DNA from: Streptomyces iconiensis
GTDB lineage: Bacteria > Actinomycetota > Actinomycetes > Streptomycetales > Streptomycetaceae
Assembly: GCF_028657195.3 (NCBI RefSeq)
Contig: NZ_JANCPR020000075.1
Coordinates: forward strand, 1 to 34,267
DNA: 34,267 bases
Reading direction: 5' to 3'
The first letter of the stretch is position 1, and each line of letters begins with the position of its first letter. This document shows, in pieces, positions 24,874 to 32,596 of this stretch. The notes beneath the pieces were generated by a model, which saw only the letters and a program-made list of their open reading frames with translations, searched no databases and was not told the DNA's origin. The position numbers were made by a program, and so were the translations under genes.

Positions 24874-25841
24874 ACGTCACCGGACGGGCCGCGGCGACGG
24901 CCGTGGCGCTCGCCTCCGCGCTCGCCCTGTCGGCATGCGGCTCCGGCTCCTCCGACAGCGCCGACACGGGCGGCAAGGGCGGGGGCACGCACACCGTGAA
25001 GACCGCCAACGGCCCGGTGAAGGTGCCCAACGCCCCCCGGCGGGTCGTCGTGCTCGACACCGCCGAGCTGGACTCGGCCCTCACCCTCGGCGTGAAGCCG
25101 CTGGGCGCGACGACGGCGCTGCCGGGCAAGCCGTTCCTCGGCTACCTGCCCCAGGACAAGCTCAAGGGCATCGAGAACGTCGGCGTCATCGCGCAGCCGA
25201 ACATGGAGAAGGTCGCCGCGCTCAAGCCCGATCTGATCCTCACCAACAAGGAGCGGGACGCGGACCGTTACGACGAACTGTCGAAGATCGCGCCCACGGT
25301 GATGACGAAGACGACGGGCTACCCCTGGAAGCAGAACTTCCAGGTGCACGCCGACGCGCTCGGCAAGAAGGCCGAGGCCAAAAAGGTGCTGGCTGACTAC
25401 GCGGACCGTACGAAGAAGGTCACCGAGGCGCTCGGCGGCGAGAAGAAGGCCGCCTCGATCAAGACGAGCGTCATCCGCTTCCAGGAGGGCGCCGACACCC
25501 GCATCTACGGCAAGAAGGCGTACATCGCCACGCTGCTCGACGATGTCGGCCTCGGCCGCCCGCCCGTCGTCAAGCAGGCGAAGTCCTACGGCGGCCTGGC
25601 ACTGGACGTGAGCCCCGAACAGGTCGACAAGGGCGACGCCGATGTCGTCTTCTACACCTCCTACGGCAGCCCCAAGAAGTCGGGCGAGGCCAAGTCCGTG
25701 AACAGCCCGCTGTGGAAGAACATGCGCGCCGTGAAGGAGAAGAGGGCCTTCCACGTCGAGGACGAACTGTGGATCCAGGGCATCGGCTACACCGCCGCAG
25801 CCAAGATCCTCGACGAGATGCGGGCCGATCTCACGAAGTGA
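24870..25841 (+). CDS. siderophore-iron substrate-binding lipoprotein
   Basis: A 323-residue exported lipoprotein with lipobox LSAC (Cys23), Gly/Ser linker, then the FepB/FhuD-type fold: APRRVVVLDTAELDSALTLGVKPLG, the long helix region KVAALKPDLILTNKE, and a C-terminal lobe ending WIQGIGYTAAAKILDEM. It delivers ferric siderophore to the permeases. The siderophore is not identifiable. ATG 24870 has GGAAAGG eight bases upstream and overlaps the ATPase stop. The last codons run into a 20-bp tandem repeat that continues past the stop. Confidence 0.95.
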   Translation: MNVTGRAAATAVALASALALSACGSGSSDSADTGGKGGGTHTVKTANGPVKVPNAPRRVVVLDTAELDSALTLGVKPLGATTALPGKPFLGYLPQDKLKGIENVGVIAQPNMEKVAALKPDLILTNKERDADRYDELSKIAPTVMTKTTGYPWKQNFQVHADALGKKAEAKKVLADYADRTKKVTEALGGEKKAASIKTSVIRFQEGADTRIYGKKAYIATLLDDVGLGRPPVVKQAKSYGGLALDVSPEQVDKGDADVVFYTSYGSPKKSGEAKSVNSPLWKNMRAVKEKRAFHVEDELWIQGIGYTAAAKILDEMRADLTK

Positions 25842-25900
25842 GGGCCGGCTTCGCGGGGTGAGGGCCGGCTTCACGGGGTGAGGGCCGGCTTCACCAGGTG
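25841..25900. repeat. 20-bp tandem repeat, three copies, after the importer operon
   Basis: Units at 25841-25860, 25861-25880 and 25881-25900 each begin AGGGCCGGCTTC and end GTG. The end of the coding sequence (25821-25840) looks like a degenerate further copy, so the repeat seems to have grown from the gene's 3' end. Each copy carries the self-complementary GCCGGC, which could form a transcript hairpin. Confidence 0.8.
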
Positions 25901-25944
25901 AGGCCGGGTCGGTCACACATAATGCGGGGAGGAGGTGGGGTGCC

Positions 25945-26493
25945 GTGTCAGTCATGGACGATCTGGTCAGAGGCGTTGTCCCCGAGGGCTACAAGATCGA
26001 GCTGTTCGAAGGACGCGTCATCATGACACCGCGGAGCCCGGAGCAGGACTGGACCGTGTCGGACGTCCGAGATGCCGCCAAGAGCGCCGGTATCTCCCGG
26101 GACCGGATTCTCAGCGACGTCCTGATCAAGTTTCCCGGCGAGAACGACGCAGCGCCGGACCTCACGATCATCACCGGTGGAGCCACCCGCAGCGGCAACA
26201 GCTTCACCTGCGTGGATGTTCTGGCCGTCGTCGAGATCCCCTCGGAGCCGGACGACGAGAAGGACTACGTGCGCAATGTGCACAAGTACAGCCGTTACGG
26301 CATCCCGAGCTATCTGATCGCCGACCCGTTCCGGCGCGTGTGCACGCTGATGACCGAGCCGCATGCGAATGGCTACGGATCCACCGAGGAGATCCCGTAC
26401 GGGGAGGAACTCACGCTGCGCCTCGTCACCGGCGAGACCGTACGCGTGGACACCGGCTCGTTCCCCGTCCGTGAGGACCCGGCAGGTCACTGA
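25945..26493 (+). CDS. Uma2-family protein (PD-(D/E)XK-like)
   Basis: A 182-residue protein of the Uma2 family (DUF820), related in fold to restriction-type endonucleases; biochemical roles are mostly untested. The pattern is present: Pro-Asp72 in APDLTII, Glu97 in VVEIPS, Lys114 in NVHKYSRYGIPSYLIADP. GTG 25945 has GGAGG nine bases upstream; ATG 25954 is in frame. It follows the iron importer repeat by 44 bases on the same strand but is unrelated. Such genes occur in several copies in streptomycetes. Confidence 0.88.
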   Translation: MSVMDDLVRGVVPEGYKIELFEGRVIMTPRSPEQDWTVSDVRDAAKSAGISRDRILSDVLIKFPGENDAAPDLTIITGGATRSGNSFTCVDVLAVVEIPSEPDDEKDYVRNVHKYSRYGIPSYLIADPFRRVCTLMTEPHANGYGSTEEIPYGEELTLRLVTGETVRVDTGSFPVREDPAGH

Positions 26494-26644
26494 CCGGAGC
26501 GGGGCGGGGCCCTGTCCGGGGCTGGCACCCCTTACCGGAGTGGGTCTAGTGCCACCCCTGGTACGGGAGTTGGTCCCCTCGTGCCGGGAGGCGCGTGTTG
26601 GTTGGGTGTGGTCAGCAACGGATCACGTCGACGAGGGGATGACC

Positions 26645-27910
26645 ATGGATGGTGGCGGACGCGTGAACGGGCGTAGCAGGGCCGGGCGTTGGGGCACGGC
26701 GGCGGTGACGGCGGCTGCGGTGCTCGCCGGGTTCGGGGTCACGCAGCAGGCGAGCGCGGCATCGGCGTCGGCGTCCGCTTCGGCGTCCGCGTCGGCGTCG
26801 GCGGGGGACGGCGGGCGGCAGGCGGGCAAGGCCCATCGTGTGCTGGAGGCCGATGTGCGGGCCGTGCGGGAGGCGGGCGGGGGCAAGGTCAGAGTGCTGG
26901 CGCAGGCGCGGGACGGGCGGAAGTCGGTACGGGCCAGAGCGGGCGCGGGTACGAAGGTGCCGTGGGACGCGCGGTTCCGGGCGGCGAGCACCACCAAGAC
27001 GTTCACGGCGACGGTGGCGCTGCAACTGGCGGCCGAGGGCAAGCTGTCGCTGGAGGACACCGTCGAGAAGTGGCTGCCCGGCGTGGTCGCGGGGAACGGG
27101 AACGACGGCTCGCGCATCACCGTACGTGACCTGCTCCAGCAGACGAGCGGGCTGTTCGACTATGTCGAGGACCCGGAACTGACCGGCGCGCTGGGCGACT
27201 TCGAGAAGGTCCGGCACGACGCGACCCCGGCCGAGGACTGGGTGGCCCTGGCGATGCGGCACAGGCCGCTGTTCACGCCCGACCACGCGAAGCCCCGCTG
27301 GGCGTACTCGAACACCAACTACCTCGTCGCCGGAATGATCATCGAGAAGGCCGGCAAGCTGCCCTGGCGGGAGCAGGTCGAGCACCGCGTGATCGCCCCG
27401 CTCGGGCTGCGCGGCACCTCCGTGACCGGCGCGAACCCCTTCATGCCAGGACCGCACACCCGGGTCACGCTGCCCTCGCCCGACGGCAGGGGCCTCGATG
27501 TGACGGAGCACAGCATCCAGCACGGCGCCGACTCGGCCGTCATCAGCACCACGGCCGACGTGAACGCCTTCTACCGCGCCCTGATGACCGGAAAGCTGCT
27601 GCCCAAGGCCCAGTTGGACGAGATGAAGCGCACCGTCACCAGGACCGACGACCCCGACGACCTCGCCTCATGGCCCGAGGGCGGCTACGGTCTCGGGCTG
27701 CGCCGGCAGCCGCTGTCCTGCGGCGGCGACTACTGGCATCACGAGGGCGACGGCTTCGGCTCGTACACCCGTACCGCCGTCACGCCCGACGGCCGCCGCT
27801 CCGTCGCCGTCTCCGTCACCAGCAACGGCGGCGTCCCCGACCAACCCCGCCTCAACAAGGCCACCCGCGCCCTCGCCGACCACGCGCTGTGCGAGGGCAG
27901 GCGCCGCTGA
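26645..27910 (+). CDS. secreted serine hydrolase, beta-lactamase / D-Ala-D-Ala carboxypeptidase family
   Basis: A 421-residue exported protein of the class C beta-lactamase/DD-peptidase fold. The signal peptide (about 1-38) is followed by a Ser-Ala linker (seven SA units). Catalytic motifs: Ser115-Thr-Thr-Lys118, Tyr221-Ser-Asn223, and His366-Glu-Gly368, replacing the usual KTG. Probable actions are cell-wall peptide or ester hydrolysis; antibiotic hydrolysis is unproved. ATG 26645 has GAGGGG six bases upstream, better than ATG 26639. It stands alone and ends in a hairpin. Confidence 0.92.
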   Translation: MDGGGRVNGRSRAGRWGTAAVTAAAVLAGFGVTQQASAASASASASASASASAGDGGRQAGKAHRVLEADVRAVREAGGGKVRVLAQARDGRKSVRARAGAGTKVPWDARFRAASTTKTFTATVALQLAAEGKLSLEDTVEKWLPGVVAGNGNDGSRITVRDLLQQTSGLFDYVEDPELTGALGDFEKVRHDATPAEDWVALAMRHRPLFTPDHAKPRWAYSNTNYLVAGMIIEKAGKLPWREQVEHRVIAPLGLRGTSVTGANPFMPGPHTRVTLPSPDGRGLDVTEHSIQHGADSAVISTTADVNAFYRALMTGKLLPKAQLDEMKRTVTRTDDPDDLASWPEGGYGLGLRRQPLSCGGDYWHHEGDGFGSYTRTAVTPDGRRSVAVSVTSNGGVPDQPRLNKATRALADHALCEGRRR

Positions 27911-27913
27911 GGG

Positions 27914-27928
27914 CCCCCTTCGCGGGGG
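27914..27928 (+). terminator. hairpin after the serine hydrolase
   Basis: CCCCC and GGGGG form a five-base stem with loop TTCGC, three bases after the stop codon. Confidence 0.5.
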
Positions 27929-27950
27929 TGTGCTCACGCGGTGCGCCCAC

Positions 27951-28046
27951 ATGGTGCGCGGGACGCGGCGGGCGGCGGCACGCGGGGCAGGTTCGGCGGC
28001 GGCACGCGGGGCACGGTCGGCGGCGGCACGTACTCATGGTGCGCGG
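27951..28046. repeat. 24-bp tandem repeat in noncoding DNA
   Basis: The core GGCGGCACG recurs at 27974, 27998 and 28022, exactly 24 bases apart; the first two units are nearly identical and the third is cut short. ATGGTGCGCGGG occurs at both ends (27951 and 28035). No convincing gene exists in 27911-28252, the gap between the hydrolase and the LysR gene. Confidence 0.75.
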
Positions 28047-28149
28047 GCCCCGGACAACGACGGCACGCTCACACAGCCGCCGAACCCTCGGGGTGCGGTG
28101 ACCCGCAGTCACCAGTCACCGGCGGTCACCAGGCGGTGCCCACCAGCCA

Positions 28150-28177
28150 CCAGCCACCAGCCACCAGCGGCGAAAGC
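28150..28177. repeat. heptamer (CCACCAG) tandem repeat, four copies
   Basis: Four perfect CCACCAG units run from 28150 to 28177. Related GTCACC motifs precede them (28118-28139). It lies downstream of the LysR stop in the same 342-base noncoding gap. Confidence 0.85.
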
Positions 28178-28252
28178 GCCGCACGGTAAGCGGGCACGGC
28201 TGTCCGGCAAGGGCCGCCCGGCACCACCCGCCCCCTCACGTCGCGTCCCCGG

Positions 28253-29110
28253 TCAACGCAGTACCCCCGCTTCGAGCGCCGCCGCGACGAAGGAGGCGAC
28301 CAGGGGGCGGCGGTCCGTCTGCGACCAGGCGAGGACGAGGGCGCTGTCCGGGGCGTCCGTCACGGGCCGGTAGACCAGGTCAGGGTGCTGGGGCCGGGCC
28401 AGGGAACGCGGCAGTACCGCGACGGTCCGGCCCAGCCGGATCAGCTGCGTCACCTGGGCGGCGTCCGAGACCTCGGGGCCCTCCAGCCCCTCGGGAGCCC
28501 CTGTCCAGCGCACTCCCTTCCAGCGCGGCAGCGTCTCCTGGGCGAGGTCGGCCAGACTCAGTTCGGCGCGGGAGGCGAGCCGGTGGTCCTGGGGGAGGAT
28601 CGCGACGCGCCCCTCGACCGCCAGGACCTCGTGGTCCAGGCCGGTCATGTCGTCGAACGGCGCGTACAGCAGAGCCACGTCGGCCCGCCCGTCACGGACG
28701 TGGTCGGCGCGGTCGGTCGCCCCGCCGAAGAGGATGTCCACCTGCCGTGCGTCAGGCCGGCGCGCGTAGGCGGCCAGGAGCCCCGACAGGAGGTCCGCGT
28801 CTCCCCCGGGCTTGATGACCAGCCGCAGATGCGCCTGCCGGTCACCGGCCTGGCGCGCTTTGTCGGCAGCGGCGGCGACCGCGTTGAGCGCGTGCCTGCC
28901 GTGGTGGAGCAGCGCCTCGCCTGCCCTGGTGAGGGCGACGTGCCGGCTGGAGCGCTCCAGCAGCTTCACCCCGAGCCGTGACTCAAGCCTCCGTACGGCC
29001 TTCGACAGCGCAGGCTGGGCGATCGCCAGCCGGGCGGCGGCACGGCCGAAGTGCAGCTCCTCGGCCAGCGCGACGAAGTACTCCAGCTCACGTGTCTCCA
29101 GATCGACCAT
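28253..29110 (-). CDS. LysR-family transcriptional regulator
   Basis: A 285-residue regulator. The N-terminal winged helix reads RELEYFVALAEELHFGRAAARLAIAQPALSKAVRRLE; the effector domain starts near residue 93 (LRLVIKPGGDADLL). The ligand is unknown. ATG 29110 has no ribosome site but TACCCT six bases upstream, so it is probably leaderless. It is divergent from the unknown protein/SDR pair, the classic LysR layout, and probably regulates it. Confidence 0.93.
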   Translation of the reverse strand: MVDLETRELEYFVALAEELHFGRAAARLAIAQPALSKAVRRLESRLGVKLLERSSRHVALTRAGEALLHHGRHALNAVAAAADKARQAGDRQAHLRLVIKPGGDADLLSGLLAAYARRPDARQVDILFGGATDRADHVRDGRADVALLYAPFDDMTGLDHEVLAVEGRVAILPQDHRLASRAELSLADLAQETLPRWKGVRWTGAPEGLEGPEVSDAAQVTQLIRLGRTVAVLPRSLARPQHPDLVYRPVTDAPDSALVLAWSQTDRRPLVASFVAAALEAGVLR

Positions 29111-29116
29111 GGGGGA

Positions 29117-29122
29117 AGGGTA
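29117..29122 (-). promoter_or_regulatory. -10 box of the LysR gene, leaderless type
   Basis: Minus-strand TACCCT ends six bases before ATG 29110. The divergent gap (29111-29204) must also hold the promoter of the 105-residue gene and the LysR site; none of these was resolved further. Confidence 0.45.
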
Positions 29123-29204
29123 GCGCTGGATTGATTCCTGTCAGGCATCGAACGAGAACGAAGAGATCTTGGACGCGTCACCGGAATGCCAGTTCACTGG
29201 GGTC

Positions 29205-29522
29205 ATGATTCACCACACGATGATCGTTGCATTCGACGAACCTATTCCTGCGAGCGAACTGGACGAGTACCTGAAGGAGTTCGAAGAACTCGTGACGGGC
29301 TCCGGCCTGGTCGAGACGTTCGCGGCCGGGCACCACATCCGCGTCCCCGGTGACGACCACGCGCCCGTGGCCGTCGCCAGCGCGGTCCTCCAGCTCGGCC
29401 TCGCCGACCTGGACGCCCTCAACGCGACCTTCACGATGCCGGGGGCCGCCGACCTGATCAAGCGCTGGCAGAGCCGCCACCCGTACAAGGCGATCTGGGT
29501 CAACCATGAGCCGCTGGCATGA
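29205..29522 (+). CDS. unknown 105-residue protein, coupled to an SDR
   Basis: No family was recognised with confidence. The chain alternates strand and helix (MIVAFDEPIP, ELDEYLKEFEELV, a GHHIRVPGDDHAPV loop, ATFTMPGAADLIKRWQ), with several histidines and acidic residues, which could suit a small ferredoxin-like or dimeric alpha/beta barrel fold. ATG 29205 is used; ATG 29220 is also possible. Its stop overlaps the SDR start by four bases, so the two are translated together, and the LysR gene is divergent. A role with the SDR in one small-molecule pathway is inferred. Confidence 0.78.
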   Translation: MIHHTMIVAFDEPIPASELDEYLKEFEELVTGSGLVETFAAGHHIRVPGDDHAPVAVASAVLQLGLADLDALNATFTMPGAADLIKRWQSRHPYKAIWVNHEPLA

Positions 29523-30307
29523 CTGGTCACGCGGCCGGTTACGCACACCAGGCCGGCCTGGTCACCGGCGCCGGCAGCGGGATCGGGCGGGCCGCCGCGC
29601 GGGAGTTCGCGCGGCGCGGTGCCGCCGTCGCCGTCCTCGACCTCGACGGGGCCGGTGCACGGCGGACCGCCGAACTGATCGCGGAGGAAGGCGGCAGAGC
29701 GGAGGCGATCTCCGTCGACATCGCCGACGAGCGCTCCGTCCAGCAGGCGGTCACACGCGCCGCGGAGACGTTCGGCGGGCTCGACTTCGCGCTCAACAGC
29801 GCCGGTATCCCCTCACACGACCGGACGCTGCCCGAGATGCCGGTCGAGGAATGGGAGCACATACTGCGGGTCAACCTGACCGGCACGTTCCTGAGCATGA
29901 AGTACGAGCTGCCCGCGCTGAAGCGGCGCGGGGGCGGCGCGATCGTCAACGTCGCCTCCAACGGCGGCCTGTACGCGATCCCCGGCGCACCGGCGTACGT
30001 GGCGAGCAAGCACGGTGTCGTCGGCCTGTCCAAGGTGGCCGCCGTGGACCACGCCCCGGACAACATCCGGGTCAACGCGCTGTGCCCGGCGCTGACGAAG
30101 ACCGCCATGTTCGAGGGGGTCGCCGGGGCGGGCGCCACGGCGGACGTGGCCGGTACGGAGATGGCCCGGCGGCAGGCAGCCGCCACCCCACTCGGCCGTC
30201 TCGCCGAAGCGGAGGAAGTGGCCGCCGCAGCCGTGTGGTTGTGCTCGCCCGAAGCCTCCTATGTCACCGGGACCGCCCTGTCGGTCGACGGGGGCCGTCG
30301 GGCCTGA
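29519..30307 (+). CDS. SDR-family oxidoreductase
   Basis: A 262-residue classical short-chain dehydrogenase. Cofactor motif TGAGSGIG at 16-23, the acidic Asp41 that favours NAD, NSAG at 93-96, and the catalytic Ser147, Tyr160 and Lys164 (YVASK). GRLAEAEEVAAAAVWLCSPEASYVTG and the GTALSVDGG end are typical of the class. The substrate is not known. It begins in an ATGA overlap with the unknown gene and ends before a strong terminator. Confidence 0.94.
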   Translation: MTGHAAGYAHQAGLVTGAGSGIGRAAAREFARRGAAVAVLDLDGAGARRTAELIAEEGGRAEAISVDIADERSVQQAVTRAAETFGGLDFALNSAGIPSHDRTLPEMPVEEWEHILRVNLTGTFLSMKYELPALKRRGGGAIVNVASNGGLYAIPGAPAYVASKHGVVGLSKVAAVDHAPDNIRVNALCPALTKTAMFEGVAGAGATADVAGTEMARRQAAATPLGRLAEAEEVAAAAVWLCSPEASYVTGTALSVDGGRRA

Positions 30308-30320
30308 CCGACCACCCCCT

Positions 30321-30350
30321 GGCGGCTCCCTCGTGGGCGAGGGAGCCGCC
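30321..30350 (+). terminator. strong hairpin after the SDR
   Basis: GGCGGCTCCCTCG and CGAGGGAGCCGCC form a perfect 13-base stem with loop TGGG, 13 bases after the stop. It lies between convergent genes. Confidence 0.8.
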
Positions 30351-30449
30351 ACCCGGTGTTGCCCTCCTGCTCCCCTGCTCCCCGAGGCAACGGGCCCACC
30401 CCTGCCCCTCTCTGTCCCGCGCGCCGTAACAGGGCGGTCGCCAGGGGCG

Positions 30450-30920
30450 CTAGTTGTCCGGGACGGGCTCATACGGCTCGCCGGACCGACCCCGGCGATG
30501 CCTGCCTTCCGAGACCCCCTCAACCGCCAACTCGGCCCACACGCACTTGCCCCCACCCTCGATGTCGGTCCCCCACCGGCTGGCCAGCGCCTCAACGAGG
30601 GCCAGGCCACGGCCCCGTACGTCGGTTTGCGCCGCGCTGCGGAGCCGGGGCAGCGCACGGGAAGCGTCCACCACGCCGAGGCGTACGCGGCCCTCGCCCG
30701 TTCGCGTGACGGTCACCCAGAGTGAGTGGCTACGGGTGTGATGCACGGCGTTGGCCACCAGTTCGGTCACCACCACAGCGCCGTCCTCCACCAGTTGCTC
30801 CAGCCCCCAACCGACCAGCACCCCGCGCACCAACGCCCGCGCGGCCCCCGCACTCTCCGCCTCGCGGGGCAACACCTCGGACCGGCACGCCTGTTCAGCC
30901 CCGACCCGGAAGACGCTCAT
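30450..30920 (-). CDS. anti-sigma-factor-like ATP-binding protein (HATPase_c_2)
   Basis: A 156-residue protein with the RsbW/SpoIIAB-type GHKL fold. N box Glu53 and Asn57 in VVTELVANAVHHT, Asp85 in VVDASRALP, and the GRGLALV glycine loop at 103-109. Such proteins bind ATP and act as switch kinases or anti-sigma factors; streptomycetes carry many, often beside helix-turn-helix genes. ATG 30920 has GGAG five bases upstream. It overlaps the 57-residue CPxC gene by four bases. The extra tail (130-156) is basic. No anti-anti-sigma partner is adjacent. Confidence 0.9.
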   Translation of the reverse strand: MSVFRVGAEQACRSEVLPREAESAGAARALVRGVLVGWGLEQLVEDGAVVVTELVANAVHHTRSHSLWVTVTRTGEGRVRLGVVDASRALPRLRSAAQTDVRGRGLALVEALASRWGTDIEGGGKCVWAELAVEGVSEGRHRRGRSGEPYEPVPDN

Positions 30921-31090
30921 CCGTGCTCCTGCCGCTTGTGCCGTACGAGCAGCACGTTCGCGTCCGTCGCACCGCTGTAGTCCCGCTCGCGGTACGCACG
31001 CCCGCGCCGCCGACCGTATTCGCCGCACACCGGGCACCCCGGTACGGGTTCCGGCCAGCGCGGCGGGGGTGTGGGGGTCTGAATGAGCAT
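30917..31090 (-). CDS. 57-residue CPxC protein, coupled to the anti-sigma-like ATPase
   Basis: A short gene with GAGG five bases before ATG 31090. The peptide has a Pro-rich start (TPTPPPRWPEPVPG), then Cys19-Pro-Val-Cys22-Gly, and a charged helix-like tail rich in Arg, Tyr and Lys. One CPxC pair could bind metal as a dimer or take part in redox sensing. The stop overlaps the ATPase start (ATGA), implying coupled expression in a fixed ratio. No family was recognised. Confidence 0.8.
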   Translation of the reverse strand: MLIQTPTPPPRWPEPVPGCPVCGEYGRRRGRAYRERDYSGATDANVLLVRHKRQEHG

Positions 31091-31162
31091 CGTGACCTCT
31101 GTGTGGGATCGATGACTATGCGGCCCGCCCCATCAGGGCTGGGCGGGGCTCCTCCTTCTGGC

Positions 31163-31194
31163 GGCCGTCGGGGCTGGTCCAGCCCACGACGGCC
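31163..31194. promoter_or_regulatory. long inverted repeat between the divergent regulator pairs
   Basis: GGCCGTCG/CGACGGCC pair over eight bases and GGGCTGG/CCAGCCC over seven more, with one bulged A and a single-base centre. It is 73 bases from the CPxC start and 128 from the helix-turn-helix start. It could be an operator shared by both units. Confidence 0.45.
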
Positions 31195-31309
31195 GTGTTC
31201 AGTCAAACGACGCGCAACAACAGCGCGTGAGGAAAAGGCAGCGGCGCGTGCGAGTACGGCAACCGGAAATTTTGAGAGCGCTCGCTTCTTTCCGATCCGG
31301 TGACGTGGC

Positions 31310-31315
31310 TACCGT
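31310..31315 (+). promoter_or_regulatory. -10 box of the helix-turn-helix/TPR gene, leaderless type
   Basis: TACCGT ends six bases before GTG 31322; no ribosome site is present. The perfect palindrome GAGCGCTC lies at 31276-31283 upstream. Confidence 0.45.
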
Positions 31316-31321
31316 GGCGCC

Positions 31322-32596
31322 GTGCAGGGGAACAAAATCCTCAAGGCTCGAATGACGGAACTCGGCTTCACCCAGTCGGAATTGGCGGAGACCGTGAATG
31401 CCGACCTGCGGGCCGCCGGGTACGAAGGGACCGTCAGCGACCGCACGGTCCGTAACTGGCTGACCGGAAAATCCCGCTGGCCTCACCTGCGGCAGCGGGC
31501 CGCGCTGGAGGCAGTATTCGACTGCCCCGTGACCGAACTGGGCTTCGCCCCGCGAGGAGACGTCTCCCCGCGCAGAGCCCCACCGGAGGACCCTGTGCAA
31601 CGCCGTCGTTTCGTCAGCGCCACGGCCGGTGCGCTGATGGGCACAGCCGCCAACACGCCCGCCCACGGGGCCCAGCCGCGCGTCGGCTCCGGCGATGTGC
31701 AGCGGTTGCTGTCCAAGTTCGCGGTCGTCGTCGCCAGCGACCACCGGTACGGCGGCAAACTCACCATCGAGACCCAAGCGTCGGCCCTCGCTGGGGAGGC
31801 CATAGCGCTTCAGGCACGCGGCACCGCAAGCCAGCGCGTTCGTGGCGCCCTGTACGGCTGCGCCGCGTCCTTCACCTCCAGTGCGATGTGGGCGGCCATC
31901 GACGGCCGCCGCTTCGACACGGCACAACGCCACTTCGAGCGGGCAGCCAGCTTGGCCTCGATGTCGGGAGACTCGACCATCCAGTTCCGCATCTGGTCCC
32001 ACGCCGGAAGCATGTACCGGCACATGGCCCGCCCGGCGGATGCGCTGGCCACCAACGACGTCGCCCGCCGCCTGCCGATCGCACGCCGAGACCCCTTGTT
32101 CGCCTCCCTCGGCCACGCCCGGCACGCCGCCATCCTCGGCCTGACCGGAGACACCAGAGCGGTACGTCAGGCACTCGGGCATGCCGAGGATGCACTTCAG
32201 CAAGCTGAGCCCGGGACCCGACGCCCGGTATGGATGACCGCGTTCTACGACCGGGCCGAATTGGAGAATCTTGCGCTCGCCGCGCACCTGGCGCTGGGCG
32301 ACTACGAAGGCGCGGAGGCGTACGCACATCGCAGCCTGGCTCTCCTCCGCCCTGAGATGCAACGCACACGGGCCATCACCACCGCCCGACTGGCACACGC
32401 CCAACTCGGACAGGGCGACTTGGAACCCGCTGTCACGACTGCCATGGCCATCCCGTTCGATCCTGTCGGCCAGCATCCGCGCGTGGAAGGCATGCTGCAG
32501 AGCTTTGGCGAAGCCTTGCACCTGATTGCGCCGTCCAGCCCGCACACCCGTGGCTGGGACGCGTACGCCCGAGACAGCAAGAGGCATCTGCTATGA
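31322..32596 (+). CDS. helix-turn-helix / TPR-like regulator
   Basis: A 424-residue protein. Residues 1-75 are an XRE-type helix-turn-helix (TELGFTQSELAETVNADL, SDRTVRNWLTGKSRWP). Then comes a twin-arginine-like segment RRRFVSATAGALMG (94-107), also seen in other streptomycete regulators of this kind, and a helical repeat region from about 140 to 400 with TPR-like pairs (AAIDGRRFDTAQRHFERAASLA, LALGDYEGAEAYAHRSLALL). It may sense a peptide or small ligand through the repeats. GTG 31322 is leaderless by pattern. It overlaps the GNAT gene by four bases and is divergent from the CPxC/ATPase pair. Confidence 0.88.
   Translation: MQGNKILKARMTELGFTQSELAETVNADLRAAGYEGTVSDRTVRNWLTGKSRWPHLRQRAALEAVFDCPVTELGFAPRGDVSPRRAPPEDPVQRRRFVSATAGALMGTAANTPAHGAQPRVGSGDVQRLLSKFAVVVASDHRYGGKLTIETQASALAGEAIALQARGTASQRVRGALYGCAASFTSSAMWAAIDGRRFDTAQRHFERAASLASMSGDSTIQFRIWSHAGSMYRHMARPADALATNDVARRLPIARRDPLFASLGHARHAAILGLTGDTRAVRQALGHAEDALQQAEPGTRRPVWMTAFYDRAELENLALAAHLALGDYEGAEAYAHRSLALLRPEMQRTRAITTARLAHAQLGQGDLEPAVTTAMAIPFDPVGQHPRVEGMLQSFGEALHLIAPSSPHTRGWDAYARDSKRHLL

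Noticed and set aside
26494..26644. Upstream extension of the serine hydrolase to 26363
   Set aside because: It overlaps the Uma2 gene in another frame and would put the signal peptide deep inside the protein.
27951..28177. CRISPR-like array
   Set aside because: The units are short, contiguous and without unique spacers, and no cas gene is near.
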